DNA of 64,000 nucleotides from Candidatus Avimonas caecicola (GCA_904419875.1 CAJFTG010000005.1:31230-95229); one strand, 5' to 3'; shown: positions 7,844-16,940, counted from the first letter of the stretch. Made by a program: numbers and translations. Notes: generated from the letters alone by a model not told the origin.

Positions 7844-9898
7844 CTATGTACGCAGCCTTATTTCGGATATCAGGGTGGCGATAAAGCCGACGAACTGGCT
7901 GAACACGCTGTACAGAATCGCCACGATTACCACCACGATCATCAGGGCCAGAAAGGTGATCAGCAGCGTGACCAGCGTTTTGGACAGGGAATACTGATGC
8001 ACCTCCCGGATGGCCATGAGCATCGCGAGGGCCGTCCACCCGTAGGCGATCCACTGGGCCATGCTGTAGAAGGCCGCTTCCTCCCCCGACAGCACGTTGC
8101 TGAGGATGACCACGAAGATCATCAGCAGAATATACGGCAGCAGCGCGTAGGCGCAGAAGGTCCAGATCTCCAGAAACCGCCCCTTGCCTTCCATGATTGT
8201 GGTCACCGCCCAGTTGCACAGGACAAAAGCGATAAACACGCCGATGGTGGAACAGACGGTAACCCACAGGTTGAACTGGTCGGTGCGATTGGTATTGAAG
8301 GGGAAGCCGGTCAGCTGCCGAATCAGGATCGACACGATCAGGAAGGCGAGCAGGATGCCGTTGGCCATCCAGAAGGAGCCGCTCCCTTCGCTTTTCATAT
8401 CGGAGTAGCCCTCGATCGGATGGAACATGCAGTACACCGGGTATTTGCTCTTCGGCCGGCCGCCGCCGTACACCGCTTTTTTCTTTTTCCGCCCCGTCAG
8501 GACAATCGGCACCACGACGGCCGCCACAATCAGCACGATAAAGACAGGAAAATACCGCCGAAGAAAGGCGGCGCGGTATTCGGAAAAGGCGTCGCTGTAC
8601 AAACTTCGGTCGTTCCCCCGCACGTAATACGCCATGGCGGTCTGATAATCGCCCAGGCCCTCGTACACCTTGCCCATTCCCAGGTTGGCCTGCTCGTAAG
8701 CATTGTCCAGGGAGAGGACCTGCCGCCAGGGCTCCATGGCGTCCGCATACCTGCCGTCGCGATAGAGCAGGGTCGCCTGCCGGATGCTCCGGGCAAAGAC
8801 GGTCGGCCGGAACACGGTCAGCGAGCAGCGTTCACTGTCCAGCACCAGCAGCCTGTCCCCCAGGGCTTCCACCGCGCAGGGGCTGGAGAAGGTGCCGGCC
8901 TGCGTCCCCGTTCCGGCAAAAGCGTACAGGGTCCCCCCGTCGGGGTCGTATTGGAACAGCCGGCCGCTCCCGCCGTCCAAAACGGTGATGAAGCCGTCCC
9001 CGTCCACCGCCAGGTCAACGAGCTGCACGTCGTCGGTATGGTCGCCGAAGGTGTTGTTGTCCAGCACGTTTCCCCCCATCGCGTTCAGCTTGCGGACCTG
9101 GCCGCTTTCCACCTCGTTGCCTCGGCGGATGGTGAAGATAAAGTCCTTTTCGTCGATGCAGAAGCTGACAAACTCGACCGGCACCGTCCGGCTGAGCCCC
9201 TCCTGCTGCTGGTCTGTGAGCAGGTTCTTCCAAAAATAATCCATCAGCACCTCGAGGGTGACATCCACCTCTTCACTGCCGTAAAAGCCGAGGAAGCTGC
9301 CGTCCTTTTCAAATTGCAGGGCGCCGCTGGTGCTCCCGTCCGACAGGACGTAGAGAATGCCCCCGGAGTCCTCCTCCACCCGGATCGGCTGGAACTGAAA
9401 GTTGTCCGGAATGACCGGGGAATCCGGCCTTTCCAGCTTTTTCAGCTGCCGCCCCTCGGCGTCGAGGATATAAACCGCCTGCCCTCCCCGGTCGGCCACC
9501 AGAATCCGGCCGTCCTCACACACGGACAAACCGGCCGCGCTCTGAAACTGCAGCGGACTGCCGTCCTCCGCCGTGGGCTGAATGACCCTGGCCGGGGCCA
9601 GCTCCTCGTCAAGCACCACAAAGCGGCTGTTTCCCGAATCCAGGATGTAAACCTCCCCGGCCGGCGATACGAACAGGTCCGCCGGAGCGGACAGCCCGTC
9701 CGTCCCCATGTCCGACCCGTACAGGACCGCTTCGGCCTGGTAGGGGGAAGCGGTGGGGACCGCCTCGTCCCGACTGTTATAGGTATAGGACCGGGAGGCG
9801 CCCTCCGCCGCTGCCGGCCAGACCGCCGCAAACAGCCCCGCCAGGCAGATTAGGCCGCGGCAGACCGCGCCGCGTATGGTTCGATACGTTTGTTTCAC
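7844..9898 (-). CDS. NHL-repeat/TPR/YIP1 fusion membrane protein
   Basis: 684 aa, starting at a GTG (9898) after AAAGGAGA. Domains in order: signal peptide (about 1-34); a beta-propeller of NHL-like repeats (GLSAPADLFVSPAGEVYILD, GLSVCEDGRILVADRGGQ, LVDLAVDGDGFITVLDGGSG; about 60-370); a short TPR-like helical segment (YRDGRYADAMEPW, ANLGMGKVYEGLGDYQTA; about 375-435); one membrane helix with a KKKK stop-transfer; then a C-terminal YIP1-type domain with five or so helices (about 485-684). The propeller should face outside and the TPR region lies just before the first helix. Its role is unknown. Genes of this type recur beside DUF5696 and sugar ABC genes, suggesting an accessory to uptake (inference). 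Confidence 0.8.
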   Translation of the reverse strand: MKQTYRTIRGAVCRGLICLAGLFAAVWPAAAEGASRSYTYNSRDEAVPTASPYQAEAVLYGSDMGTDGLSAPADLFVSPAGEVYILDSGNSRFVVLDEELAPARVIQPTAEDGSPLQFQSAAGLSVCEDGRILVADRGGQAVYILDAEGRQLKKLERPDSPVIPDNFQFQPIRVEEDSGGILYVLSDGSTSGALQFEKDGSFLGFYGSEEVDVTLEVLMDYFWKNLLTDQQQEGLSRTVPVEFVSFCIDEKDFIFTIRRGNEVESGQVRKLNAMGGNVLDNNTFGDHTDDVQLVDLAVDGDGFITVLDGGSGRLFQYDPDGGTLYAFAGTGTQAGTFSSPCAVEALGDRLLVLDSERCSLTVFRPTVFARSIRQATLLYRDGRYADAMEPWRQVLSLDNAYEQANLGMGKVYEGLGDYQTAMAYYVRGNDRSLYSDAFSEYRAAFLRRYFPVFIVLIVAAVVVPIVLTGRKKKKAVYGGGRPKSKYPVYCMFHPIEGYSDMKSEGSGSFWMANGILLAFLIVSILIRQLTGFPFNTNRTDQFNLWVTVCSTIGVFIAFVLCNWAVTTIMEGKGRFLEIWTFCAYALLPYILLMIFVVILSNVLSGEEAAFYSMAQWIAYGWTALAMLMAIREVHQYSLSKTLVTLLITFLALMIVVVIVAILYSVFSQFVGFIATLISEIRLRT

Positions 9899-9922
9899 GC
9901 CCTGTTCTCCTTTCGGCGGGGT

Positions 9923-10780
9923 TTACTTCAGCCCGGAAGTGCTCATTGTCTGGATTACGCTTTTCTGGGACAGGATGAAAATAAGAATCGGCGGAATCAT
10001 CATGATCAGCGCCGCCGCGGAACTTACGCCCGCCCTGGCGATCCCCCCCGCGGTGATCTGCGACATAATCGCGGGCAGCACCTTGAGCTCCTCGCTGTAA
10101 ATCAGCGAGCCTCCGGCGTTGTTCCACAAGCCCTGGAAGGAAAAGATCATCAGCGTCAGCCAGGCCGGCTTCACGTTGGGCATCACGATGCGCCAGTAAA
10201 TCGTGACCTCCCGCGCCCCGTCGATCCGGGCGGCCTCCAGCATTTCCTCCGGCAGCGTCCCCATGAAGTTCATCATCAGATACAGGCCGAGGGAGGACTG
10301 CAGCGCCGGCAGGATGAGGGCCCAATAGGTATCGATCATGTGCAGCTGCGCCATAACCACATACTGGGGCAGGTAGGTAACCGAGGAAGTGAACAGCAGG
10401 GACATGACCACGACCTTTTTGAGCCATTTATGGCCCGGAAAAGCGTGGCGGGAAAGCGGATAGGCCGCCATGCTCGACAGCAGCAGATGCCCCAGGGTGC
10501 CCGCCGCGCTGATAAACACGCTGTTGAATATGTAGCGGGTCAGCGGCACCCAAAAGCTGTCCGCCATCTGGCTGAGCCCGATGAAATTGCTCAGCGTGGG
10601 ATTGCGCACAAAAAAACGGGGTGGGAAAATGAGGATCTCGTTCATGGGTTTAAAGGCGGTGACAATCGCATACACAATCGGAAAAGCAAAGAAAACGCCG
10701 AAAACCAGCAGGAACAGGAAGACCATCACGTTGCCGAAAACCGATCGGCTGACATTGGGCTTGAAAAATCCGGCGGACAT
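9923..10780 (-). CDS. Carbohydrate ABC transporter permease, MalG/AraQ-type
   Basis: 285 aa integral membrane subunit. The N-terminal helix VMVFLFLLVFGVFFAFPIVYA is followed by the typical FKPMNEILIFPP segment of MalG-type permeases. The EAA loop reads EMLEAARIDGAREVTIYWRIVMP, and the C-terminus is short. ATG at 10780 has GAAGGAGGAACCCTC upstream. It lies 16 bp after the MalF-type gene, with which it should form the heterodimeric channel for the solute-binding protein encoded just upstream. The ATPase that energises it is not in the window and is inferred to be a shared MsmK/UgpC protein. Confidence 0.92.
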   Translation of the reverse strand: MSAGFFKPNVSRSVFGNVMVFLFLLVFGVFFAFPIVYAIVTAFKPMNEILIFPPRFFVRNPTLSNFIGLSQMADSFWVPLTRYIFNSVFISAAGTLGHLLLSSMAAYPLSRHAFPGHKWLKKVVVMSLLFTSSVTYLPQYVVMAQLHMIDTYWALILPALQSSLGLYLMMNFMGTLPEEMLEAARIDGAREVTIYWRIVMPNVKPAWLTLMIFSFQGLWNNAGGSLIYSEELKVLPAIMSQITAGGIARAGVSSAAALIMMIPPILIFILSQKSVIQTMSTSGLK

Positions 10781-10796
10781 GAGGGTTCCTCCTTCT

Positions 10797-11753
10797 TCAA
10801 TCGGTGCTGAAGCGGCCGATCAGCCGCGAAATCACGGTGTTGGTCACCATCATCAGCGCAAACAGGAAAACGGCCAGCGTTGTGGCGTAGCCCATCTCAA
10901 AGCGGGTGGTGCCCACATCCATGATATAGGTGATGATGGTGTCGGCGCTGTACTGGGTGGTGGGGAAGCCGGCCAGCATCTGGATGACCGTGCCCACGCC
11001 GAAGGAGGCGCCGATCTGCATGACCGCGCTGAACAGCAGCTGCGGCGCCATGGAGGGGATGGTGATGTAAAACAGCTCCTGCCAGCGGTTGCGGATCCCG
11101 TCGATCGCGCCGGCCTCGAACAGGCTCCGATCCATCCCCTGAAAGCCGGCGACAAAGGTGAGGAAGCCGGTGCCCAGGCTCATCCAGAGCTGGACGACAA
11201 TCAGCACCGTCATAATGGTGTTCTGATTAATCAGCCACTCCACCGGTTCCTGCAGGACCCCCGTCGACATCAGAACGCCGTTGATGACGCCGTAGGAATC
11301 GCTGCTGAACAGAAACGCCCAGATGAAATACACGTTGCCCGACAGAACCGGCATGTAAAACACCAGCGTGAGGAAGGTGCGCAGATACCGCCCGGTTTCA
11401 TTGATGAGCCACGCGAACACAAAGGAGAGGAGGTAGCTCAGCGGCCCGGTCAGGAAGGCGAACACCAGCGTGTTTTTTAACACAGTGAAAAAGATCGAAT
11501 CGTCCAGCAGCATCCGCTCGTAGTTCTGGAAGCCCACGAAGCGGGGCGTGGACAGCATGTTGAAGCTGGTAAAGCTCAGCCCGATGGACGCCAGGACAGG
11601 GATTACCGTCAGCAGCAGGAAAAGCAGCATAAACGGAGCGATCAGCAGATAGCTTTCCTTGTACTGCCCCATCCGGTAAAGGAGTCCGCGTTTCTTCAGC
11701 GGGCGGCCGGGCGAACGGCTCGACGGCCTTTCTTTTGCAACGGTCGTTTTCAA
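10797..11753 (-). CDS. Carbohydrate ABC transporter permease, MalF/UgpA-type
   Basis: 318 aa, six or seven predicted helices after a basic cytoplasmic N-terminus (RSPGRPLKKRGLLYRMGQYK). Typical family segments are visible: GLSFTSFNMLSTPRFVGFQN in the periplasm-equivalent loop, and an EAA-loop equivalent SLFEAGAIDGIRNRWQELF. The start is a TTG at 11753, the first in-frame codon after GAGGAAAGG (spacing slightly long); no ATG fits. It is 18 bp downstream of the solute-binding protein gene and overlaps nothing. With the following MalG-type gene it forms the channel of the importer. Confidence 0.92.
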   Translation of the reverse strand: MKTTVAKERPSSRSPGRPLKKRGLLYRMGQYKESYLLIAPFMLLFLLLTVIPVLASIGLSFTSFNMLSTPRFVGFQNYERMLLDDSIFFTVLKNTLVFAFLTGPLSYLLSFVFAWLINETGRYLRTFLTLVFYMPVLSGNVYFIWAFLFSSDSYGVINGVLMSTGVLQEPVEWLINQNTIMTVLIVVQLWMSLGTGFLTFVAGFQGMDRSLFEAGAIDGIRNRWQELFYITIPSMAPQLLFSAVMQIGASFGVGTVIQMLAGFPTTQYSADTIITYIMDVGTTRFEMGYATTLAVFLFALMMVTNTVISRLIGRFSTD

Positions 11754-11771
11754 TGGCTGCGCATCCTTTCC

Positions 11772-14645
11772 TCAGTCGAGTCCCAGTTCATTGCGCTTGC
11801 GGGCGATCTCCCGGTTGATATTATCGTTCTCCCGCTCGAATTCCTCGCGGGCGTTTTTGCCGTCAAACAGCACGGCGCGGAAGGCGTTGTCCAGGCACCG
11901 GGAAACGAAGTAGCTTCCGGGGATCTCCCGCAGCTCCTGCACCTGCTGCCGCTGCTCCTCCAGGGCCGTCAGCTCCTCCTCCGTCCAATCCAGATAGGAA
12001 AAGGCTTCGATATTCGCCGTGGCGTTGCGGCCCTCCGCCCCCATCACGTTCTCCACGTTGCTGCCATAGGTCTCCTGCGTGTCCGCCCGGGTCCACCAGT
12101 CGATGAAATCCCAGCAGGCCTCCTTGTCCCCGGCCGCCTCGAACATGACGACGGAAGACCCCGCGCCGCCGGTCGCCCGGTTGATGGAGCCGTCTTCCTG
12201 TTCCGTCCCCGGGATGGGCGCCATCCCCCATTTCCCCCGGATTTCCGGCGCGCCGGCGGTCAGCGCGTTATACTGATCGAAGCCGGCAATGGCGATCGGC
12301 ATTTCGCCGTTGCGGAAGCGGGTATAGAAATCGTATACCAACTCAAAGCCGTACTGATCGTAGAAGGTGCACCACTGATTGAAGGCGTTCATCGCCGCCT
12401 CGGTGTCCAGGGTGGTCCGGGTGGCGTCCTCCGAGTAGAAGTTTCCGCCGTTCTGCAGCAGGAGGACCGGGAACATATCCTTGGCGCCCAGGCCGTTGTC
12501 CACCGCCGTGGAGGCGGAAATCACACTGTAGGGCAGGCCGACCTGCATATGGTTTTTCTGCAGGCGCGGGACGATCTGAAACAGCTCCTCCCAGGTCTGG
12601 GGCAGGGACAGGCCGAGCTGCTCCAGTATGTCGGTGCGGTAAAACATCATGAAGAAGGTCTGGGTATTGGGCAGCGCATAGATACCCCCGTTGTACTGAT
12701 ACGGCACCGTCGCCGTCTCGCTGAAGCGCTCCACCACCTCGTCGAAGGTGTCAAAGCCGCTCAGGTCGGCCAGCGCGCCGCGGCAGGCAAGGTTGACCGG
12801 CTGGCCGCGGGCAACGCCGATGGCCACATCCGGGCCGGTCCCGGCGAGCGTCGCTTCAATAAAGCCGGTCTGCACCAGACTGAGCTGGACGGATATGCCG
12901 GTTTCCGGGGTAAACCGATCGGTAAGCAGATCCTTGAGGATCTGCCCCTGATCCCGCCCGCTGTTGAACCAGACGGTGATGGAAGTGCCGGCGCCTTCCG
13001 TCCCGCCCATCGAGTTGTAATCCTGCGTGAAGGAAGCGATGAAGGCGCCGACCATGTGCTTGAGGCTGGCGAAAAAGCCCGCCCGGGCGGAGGGAAGCTC
13101 CGCATCCGCCGAATGGATCAGGATATAATCCAGCTCCAGCGGCTGCTCCATGTTGTCGTACACCCAGGAGGACAGATAGCTGATGGTGTCCCGGTAATTG
13201 GACAGCCGCTGGGGGATGGAATCCGGGTCCTCCAGCATGCTGGACAGCTGGGTCACCGCCCTCCGCACCGTTTCGGACTGGGTGGACTTCTCGCCGTTGA
13301 GCCGGTCGAATTCGTCCGCCGCCGCGGCCAGGCGATCCCGCTCCTGCGTAAAGCAGTCGATCAAATCCGGGATTTCTTCGTCCAGGTTGTAGTCGCGGTA
13401 CTTGTCCGGCGTGGTGCCGGTAATCATCACGATTTCTATGTACATCTGGTTGAGCCGGTCGTTGGATTCCTCCACCGTGCGCAGCACATCGGCCCAGGGA
13501 CCGACCGTGACCTGAAAGCGGATCTCGTTCTCCCCCGCCTGCAGGTACAGGGGGCAGGGGTCGCCGTTTTCATCCACAATGGTTTTGTTGTTCCAGTTCA
13601 CCCCATAGGGGAACCGGACGTTCTCATACGACGCGCTCGGGATCTCGCCGTTGACGTAAATCGAGCGGAAGGTGGACGCCCCGATCTGCAGGTTCTGCCG
13701 GTATTTCAGCGTCAGATAATACAGCCCTTCCTCCTCCACGGTAACGGTGTAGGAAATCCAGGCTCCCGGTTCGGACCAGTTGGACTGGCCGATCGTGTTC
13801 CTCCGGATTTTGGACACATGGTAAGGCTCGGTGGCCGGGCTGTTCCGGTCGTAGGTCGGGTAGATGGACTGGCTGGACTTGGCGGCGGGCGTCTCCGCCT
13901 GCAGCTTCTGGAGGTACCCCTCCGCCTCCGCGTAGCCCGCCTGCGCGTAAGCGTCCGCCGCTTCCTCGTCCGAGAGGACCTCCGCCGGCGCGCCCAGCTC
14001 AAGCCGGGCGATGTGGAGGGCTTCCCCCGTATTTTTCAGGGTGATCGTGTGCTCGCCCGCCGTCAGAAAAAAGCACAGGGGCTGGTCGGTGAAAAGCGTG
14101 AAATCCTGAAGAGCCACGGTATTCCAGTCAAGAATCTGCTCCTGATCGGGAATCCGGTCGTTCCCCACCGCATCCTGACGGATTTCGGTGGCATCCTTCC
14201 ACACGCGGGTCAGGGGCAGCGCCCGGCTTTCCTCAAAAGGCGCCTCTCCGTCCACCAGCAGGTCCACCGACCCGTCCTTCCGGTTGTCTTCTTCCCCGAC
14301 ATAGGTAACCCGGATAATATACCGCGCGTCGGCGGGAACCGTCACCGTCCAGACGGCCTCCCCGTCCTCCTCCAGAAGGAGCGAGGAAGCCTCCCCGCGG
14401 TAGCCGTTTTCCGGCGTGCCGCCGTCCAGGGCCGCCCGGCCGGCCTCCAGGAGAATCGCCTCTCCAAAGGGAACGGAAACGGTTTGGTCATAATAGGAAA
14501 AATAGGCCGAACCCCCGCTGCCGGCCGCCGGTTCCGCCTGCGCCGGGAGGGCGGACCCCTCCGCCGAAGCCGGAACGGGAAGGGCGGCGCCGAACAGCGC
14601 CAGGGCCATCCACATGCTGATGATTCGTTTACGCCCGCCTGCCAA
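11772..14645 (-). CDS. Giant extracellular solute-binding protein with N-terminal jelly-roll modules
   Basis: 957 aa, more than twice the usual 400-550 aa. I choose the TTG at 14645, which has AAAGGCGGAGA just upstream and leaves a clean signal peptide (KRIISMWMALALFGAALPVP, cleavage near ASA). The track ATG at 14681 has no Shine-Dalgarno and lies 52 nt inside the AraC gene. Order: signal peptide; two beta-sandwich modules resembling CBM6/35-type binding folds (about 35-225 and 250-405); a helical spacer (about 415-550); a family 1-type solute-binding domain (TSITVWFNSGRDQGQILKDL onward). No lipobox cysteine is visible, so the protein is not an obvious lipoprotein, unusual for a Gram-positive importer. 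It should capture a polysaccharide or oligosaccharide for the downstream permeases. Confidence 0.88.
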   Translation of the reverse strand: MAGGRKRIISMWMALALFGAALPVPASAEGSALPAQAEPAAGSGGSAYFSYYDQTVSVPFGEAILLEAGRAALDGGTPENGYRGEASSLLLEEDGEAVWTVTVPADARYIIRVTYVGEEDNRKDGSVDLLVDGEAPFEESRALPLTRVWKDATEIRQDAVGNDRIPDQEQILDWNTVALQDFTLFTDQPLCFFLTAGEHTITLKNTGEALHIARLELGAPAEVLSDEEAADAYAQAGYAEAEGYLQKLQAETPAAKSSQSIYPTYDRNSPATEPYHVSKIRRNTIGQSNWSEPGAWISYTVTVEEEGLYYLTLKYRQNLQIGASTFRSIYVNGEIPSASYENVRFPYGVNWNNKTIVDENGDPCPLYLQAGENEIRFQVTVGPWADVLRTVEESNDRLNQMYIEIVMITGTTPDKYRDYNLDEEIPDLIDCFTQERDRLAAAADEFDRLNGEKSTQSETVRRAVTQLSSMLEDPDSIPQRLSNYRDTISYLSSWVYDNMEQPLELDYILIHSADAELPSARAGFFASLKHMVGAFIASFTQDYNSMGGTEGAGTSITVWFNSGRDQGQILKDLLTDRFTPETGISVQLSLVQTGFIEATLAGTGPDVAIGVARGQPVNLACRGALADLSGFDTFDEVVERFSETATVPYQYNGGIYALPNTQTFFMMFYRTDILEQLGLSLPQTWEELFQIVPRLQKNHMQVGLPYSVISASTAVDNGLGAKDMFPVLLLQNGGNFYSEDATRTTLDTEAAMNAFNQWCTFYDQYGFELVYDFYTRFRNGEMPIAIAGFDQYNALTAGAPEIRGKWGMAPIPGTEQEDGSINRATGGAGSSVVMFEAAGDKEACWDFIDWWTRADTQETYGSNVENVMGAEGRNATANIEAFSYLDWTEEELTALEEQRQQVQELREIPGSYFVSRCLDNAFRAVLFDGKNAREEFERENDNINREIARKRNELGLD

Positions 14646-15555
14646 CCAGATCTCCGCCTTTCTTTTCTCTGTCGTACTCATACTGCTTCTGATACTCGGT
14701 CGGGGAACAGCCCATCACCTTCCGGAACACCTTGCTGAAGGATTGCGTGGATTCATAATTCAGGGACATGGCGATCTGCGAAATGGTGGATTTCTTGTAC
14801 TTGAGCAGGTCCAGGCTGGCCTCCACCTTCTTCATGCTGACATAAGCCTGCAGGGTAATCCCCATCTTGTCCTTGAACATGTGGGAAAGATGGCTGTGAC
14901 TGTAGCCGAGCGCCTCGGCAATTCCCTGAATGCTGGTGATGTCGTAAATATTGTTGTCGATGTAGCGGATGACCGAATACACCGACTGGCCGATGACCTT
15001 CTTGCTTTTTTCCGGCAGAAACACCTCGGATTTCACCGAAATCAGCAGCCGGTAAACATGAACCAGAATCTGCTTTATGTAGCACTCCACCATCATCCGG
15101 TTATAGACCGGCTTGGAGTACATTTCATTGATGAGCATATAGATAATCATGCGGACCTCGCCGAGATCCCGCACCAGATAGGACGGCGGGCTGCAGAAGA
15201 TTTCGGCCAGCGGCCTGTACTCCTCATCCAGCTCGTCGCTGAACTCGAAGCCCACATACGCAAAGCGAAGATTCTGGTCGGGGTCGGCCACATACCGGTG
15301 GGTCTTCCCCTTGGGCACGATGTGGATATCCCCCTGCTGCACCGAAAGGGCCGTTCCGGCGCTGTAAAACACGCCTTTGCCCGAGACAATGTAGCTGATT
15401 TCGTGACAGGCCTGCAAATGGGTTGGCATTTCATAGCCGGGTTCCGTGCTCATCTCCCCGATCTGCCAGATTTTCACAAACCCCATTTGCTCCGGATGGT
15501 AAAAAAAGGTGTTTTCAAACTCAAACAGACGACCATCGTAACCGCTCTTCAGCAT
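14629..15555 (-). CDS. AraC-family transcriptional regulator with cupin sensor domain
   Basis: 308 aa. N-terminal cupin-like sugar-sensing half (about 1-150, GYEMPTHLQACHEISYIVSG). The C-terminal pair of helix-turn-helix motifs (about 205-300) is visible as ITSIQGIAEALGYSHSHLSHMF and TISQIAMSLNYESTQSFSKVF, ending in the classic GCSPTEYQKQY. ATG at 15555 has AAAGGAGAAGG upstream. The gene overlaps the solute-binding protein start and sits second in the operon, so it likely activates its own operon in response to the imported glycan. The candidate operator is the inverted repeat upstream of the first gene. Confidence 0.93.
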   Translation of the reverse strand: MLKSGYDGRLFEFENTFFYHPEQMGFVKIWQIGEMSTEPGYEMPTHLQACHEISYIVSGKGVFYSAGTALSVQQGDIHIVPKGKTHRYVADPDQNLRFAYVGFEFSDELDEEYRPLAEIFCSPPSYLVRDLGEVRMIIYMLINEMYSKPVYNRMMVECYIKQILVHVYRLLISVKSEVFLPEKSKKVIGQSVYSVIRYIDNNIYDITSIQGIAEALGYSHSHLSHMFKDKMGITLQAYVSMKKVEASLDLLKYKKSTISQIAMSLNYESTQSFSKVFRKVMGCSPTEYQKQYEYDREKKGGDLVGRRA

Positions 15556-15616
15556 TCGACCTTCTCCTTTCTGACGGCGGAAAACGCCTGGCCCTCAACC
15601 GTACCGCAGCCCCCGT

Positions 15617-16591
15617 TCAGCCGGAAGCCGACTCTTCACAAAGAAGCCTCCCATATTCCTCCACTTCGCCGCCGTAAGGATAGAGAGCGGTATACTCTTC
15701 GCCCAGATAACAGGCAAAGGTGGTTACGGACTCGATCCCCATCTCCCGGTAATACCGAATGTCCGCCTCCAGCGTTTTCCGTTGTAAATGAAACGGCTTG
15801 GGGGGCTTTGTCCAATTGGAAAAGTACGAATTATCCAACCAGTAATCCAGCGCCTGAGAGCCCTGCGTGCCGAATACGGCAAGCAGCTCCGGCAGGTGCC
15901 GGCTCTGCTCCCGATTTTTCTCACTGGACAAATCGGCGATCCCCTTGTCAAACACCCGGTCCATCGGGGCAAATTCCAGAAATATCCCCGGTTCCGGCTT
16001 GACCAGCCGCGGCGGCTGAATGGTGTCGTGATAGGCCAGATAACACTGGGTGGCCTGCGGGTTCACCCTCCGGATGCCGCGGATAATCGCATTATAAACT
16101 TTCATGGCCTGATCGGAATGCGACAAATCCCCACAGCGAGGGCAGTAACAGGCGGAATCCGCGATGTCGTCCATCCAGAAATGATAGCGGTTGGTGCGGG
16201 GCCGGTAGAGTCTGGCCAGCTCCGCCGCCCGGCGGGACACCTCCTCCAGCGCTTCCTCGCTGGAGGAGCACAAATTGACATCGTTGGTGCGCCGCCCCTC
16301 CTTATTGACGCGGAACCATTCGGGATGCTCTTCAAAAAGAGCGCGGGGCAGCAGGCAGGACAGCGAATGCATCTCCCATTCCACGTCCACGCCGCGGCTT
16401 TCCAGCCGCTCCAGAACGGCGCGGTTCTCCGGGGTGAGAAAAGCCTCCATTACCTCGGCGGCCGACCGGCCGAAGGGGTCGGGGCTCATGCCGCTCAGCC
16501 CCAGAAGGTTCAGGCCCGCGGCATACATTCGCTCCTCCCACTCCGGACACAGTTCTTCCGGAAAGATGAGAACGCCCCGCTGCTTGAGCAT
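15617..16591 (-). CDS. DUF4838-like putative glycosidase/glycan-processing protein
   Basis: 324 aa from ATG 16591 (MLKQRGVLIF), 6 nt after AGGAGGA; the 419-aa track ORF extends into the promoter region. No signal peptide is seen, so it is predicted cytosolic. The sequence looks like an alpha/beta barrel of the DUF4838/alpha-glucuronidase-like type: EEHPEWFRVNKEGRR, YRPRTNRYHFWMDDIADSAC, and NPQATQCYLAYHDTIQPP. A Cys pair (CYCPRC) follows the acidic FWMDD motif, a spot where such proteins often hold catalytic acids. The family assignment is tentative. It is the first gene of the operon, directly upstream of the AraC regulator, so it probably acts on the imported saccharide. Confidence 0.65.
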   Translation of the reverse strand: MLKQRGVLIFPEELCPEWEERMYAAGLNLLGLSGMSPDPFGRSAAEVMEAFLTPENRAVLERLESRGVDVEWEMHSLSCLLPRALFEEHPEWFRVNKEGRRTNDVNLCSSSEEALEEVSRRAAELARLYRPRTNRYHFWMDDIADSACYCPRCGDLSHSDQAMKVYNAIIRGIRRVNPQATQCYLAYHDTIQPPRLVKPEPGIFLEFAPMDRVFDKGIADLSSEKNREQSRHLPELLAVFGTQGSQALDYWLDNSYFSNWTKPPKPFHLQRKTLEADIRYYREMGIESVTTFACYLGEEYTALYPYGGEVEEYGRLLCEESASG

Positions 16592-16802
16592 AAACATTCC
16601 TCCTGTATGTACAAATTCCACAGCGATCGGAAATGCGGTTCCAATTCCCGCAAGAAATCGGTTGCCGGACAGGTTCCGTCCCTTTCCCCTTCGCCTCCTG
16701 CCGCTGCAAAAGGGCAGGAAAGGAAAACATCCGTGCCAAAGATTCGTGAAATTGTCTGAAACCCGGCGATAAATTTCGATGCTTTCTAAATCTTTCAGCA
16801 TT

Positions 16803-16808
16803 ATTATA
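16803..16808 (-). promoter_or_regulatory. -10 element of glycan operon promoter
   Basis: On the minus strand this reads TATAAT, about 210 bp upstream of the first gene of the operon. No convincing -35 hexamer lies 16-18 bp upstream (ACGTTT/CGTTTT). A strong -10 with a weak -35 is what an activator-dependent promoter looks like, and an AraC protein is encoded in the operon. Confidence 0.5.
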
Positions 16809-16853
16809 AGCACTCCGCTGAAAAAAAACGTTCTCATACCTGCTGACAAAAGT

Positions 16854-16907
16854 GTCCAAAACTGCTGTTTTTTCAAAATGTCTTTCTGATCTTTGGACAG
16901 TTTTGGA
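16854..16907. promoter_or_regulatory. Inverted repeat, candidate AraC-type operator
   Basis: TCCAAAACTG (16855-16864) is repeated in inverse as CAGTTTTGGA (16898-16907), and GTCCAAA/TTTGGAC are nested in the same region. The arms lie about 45-100 bp upstream of the TATAAT of the glycan operon, the usual place for AraC-type activator half-sites. Binding by the operon's own AraC protein is inference. Confidence 0.5.
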
Positions 16908-16940
16908 AAATTCTTCTAGTCCATCTGTCGGTTCCCATCC

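Noticed and set aside
5581-7884. 767-aa + strand ORF
   Set aside because: Exact shadow of the DUF5696 gene; no RBS, composition typical of reverse frames in GC-rich DNA.
12549-14738. 729-aa + strand ORF
   Set aside because: Shadow of the solute-binding protein gene; no motifs, no start signal.
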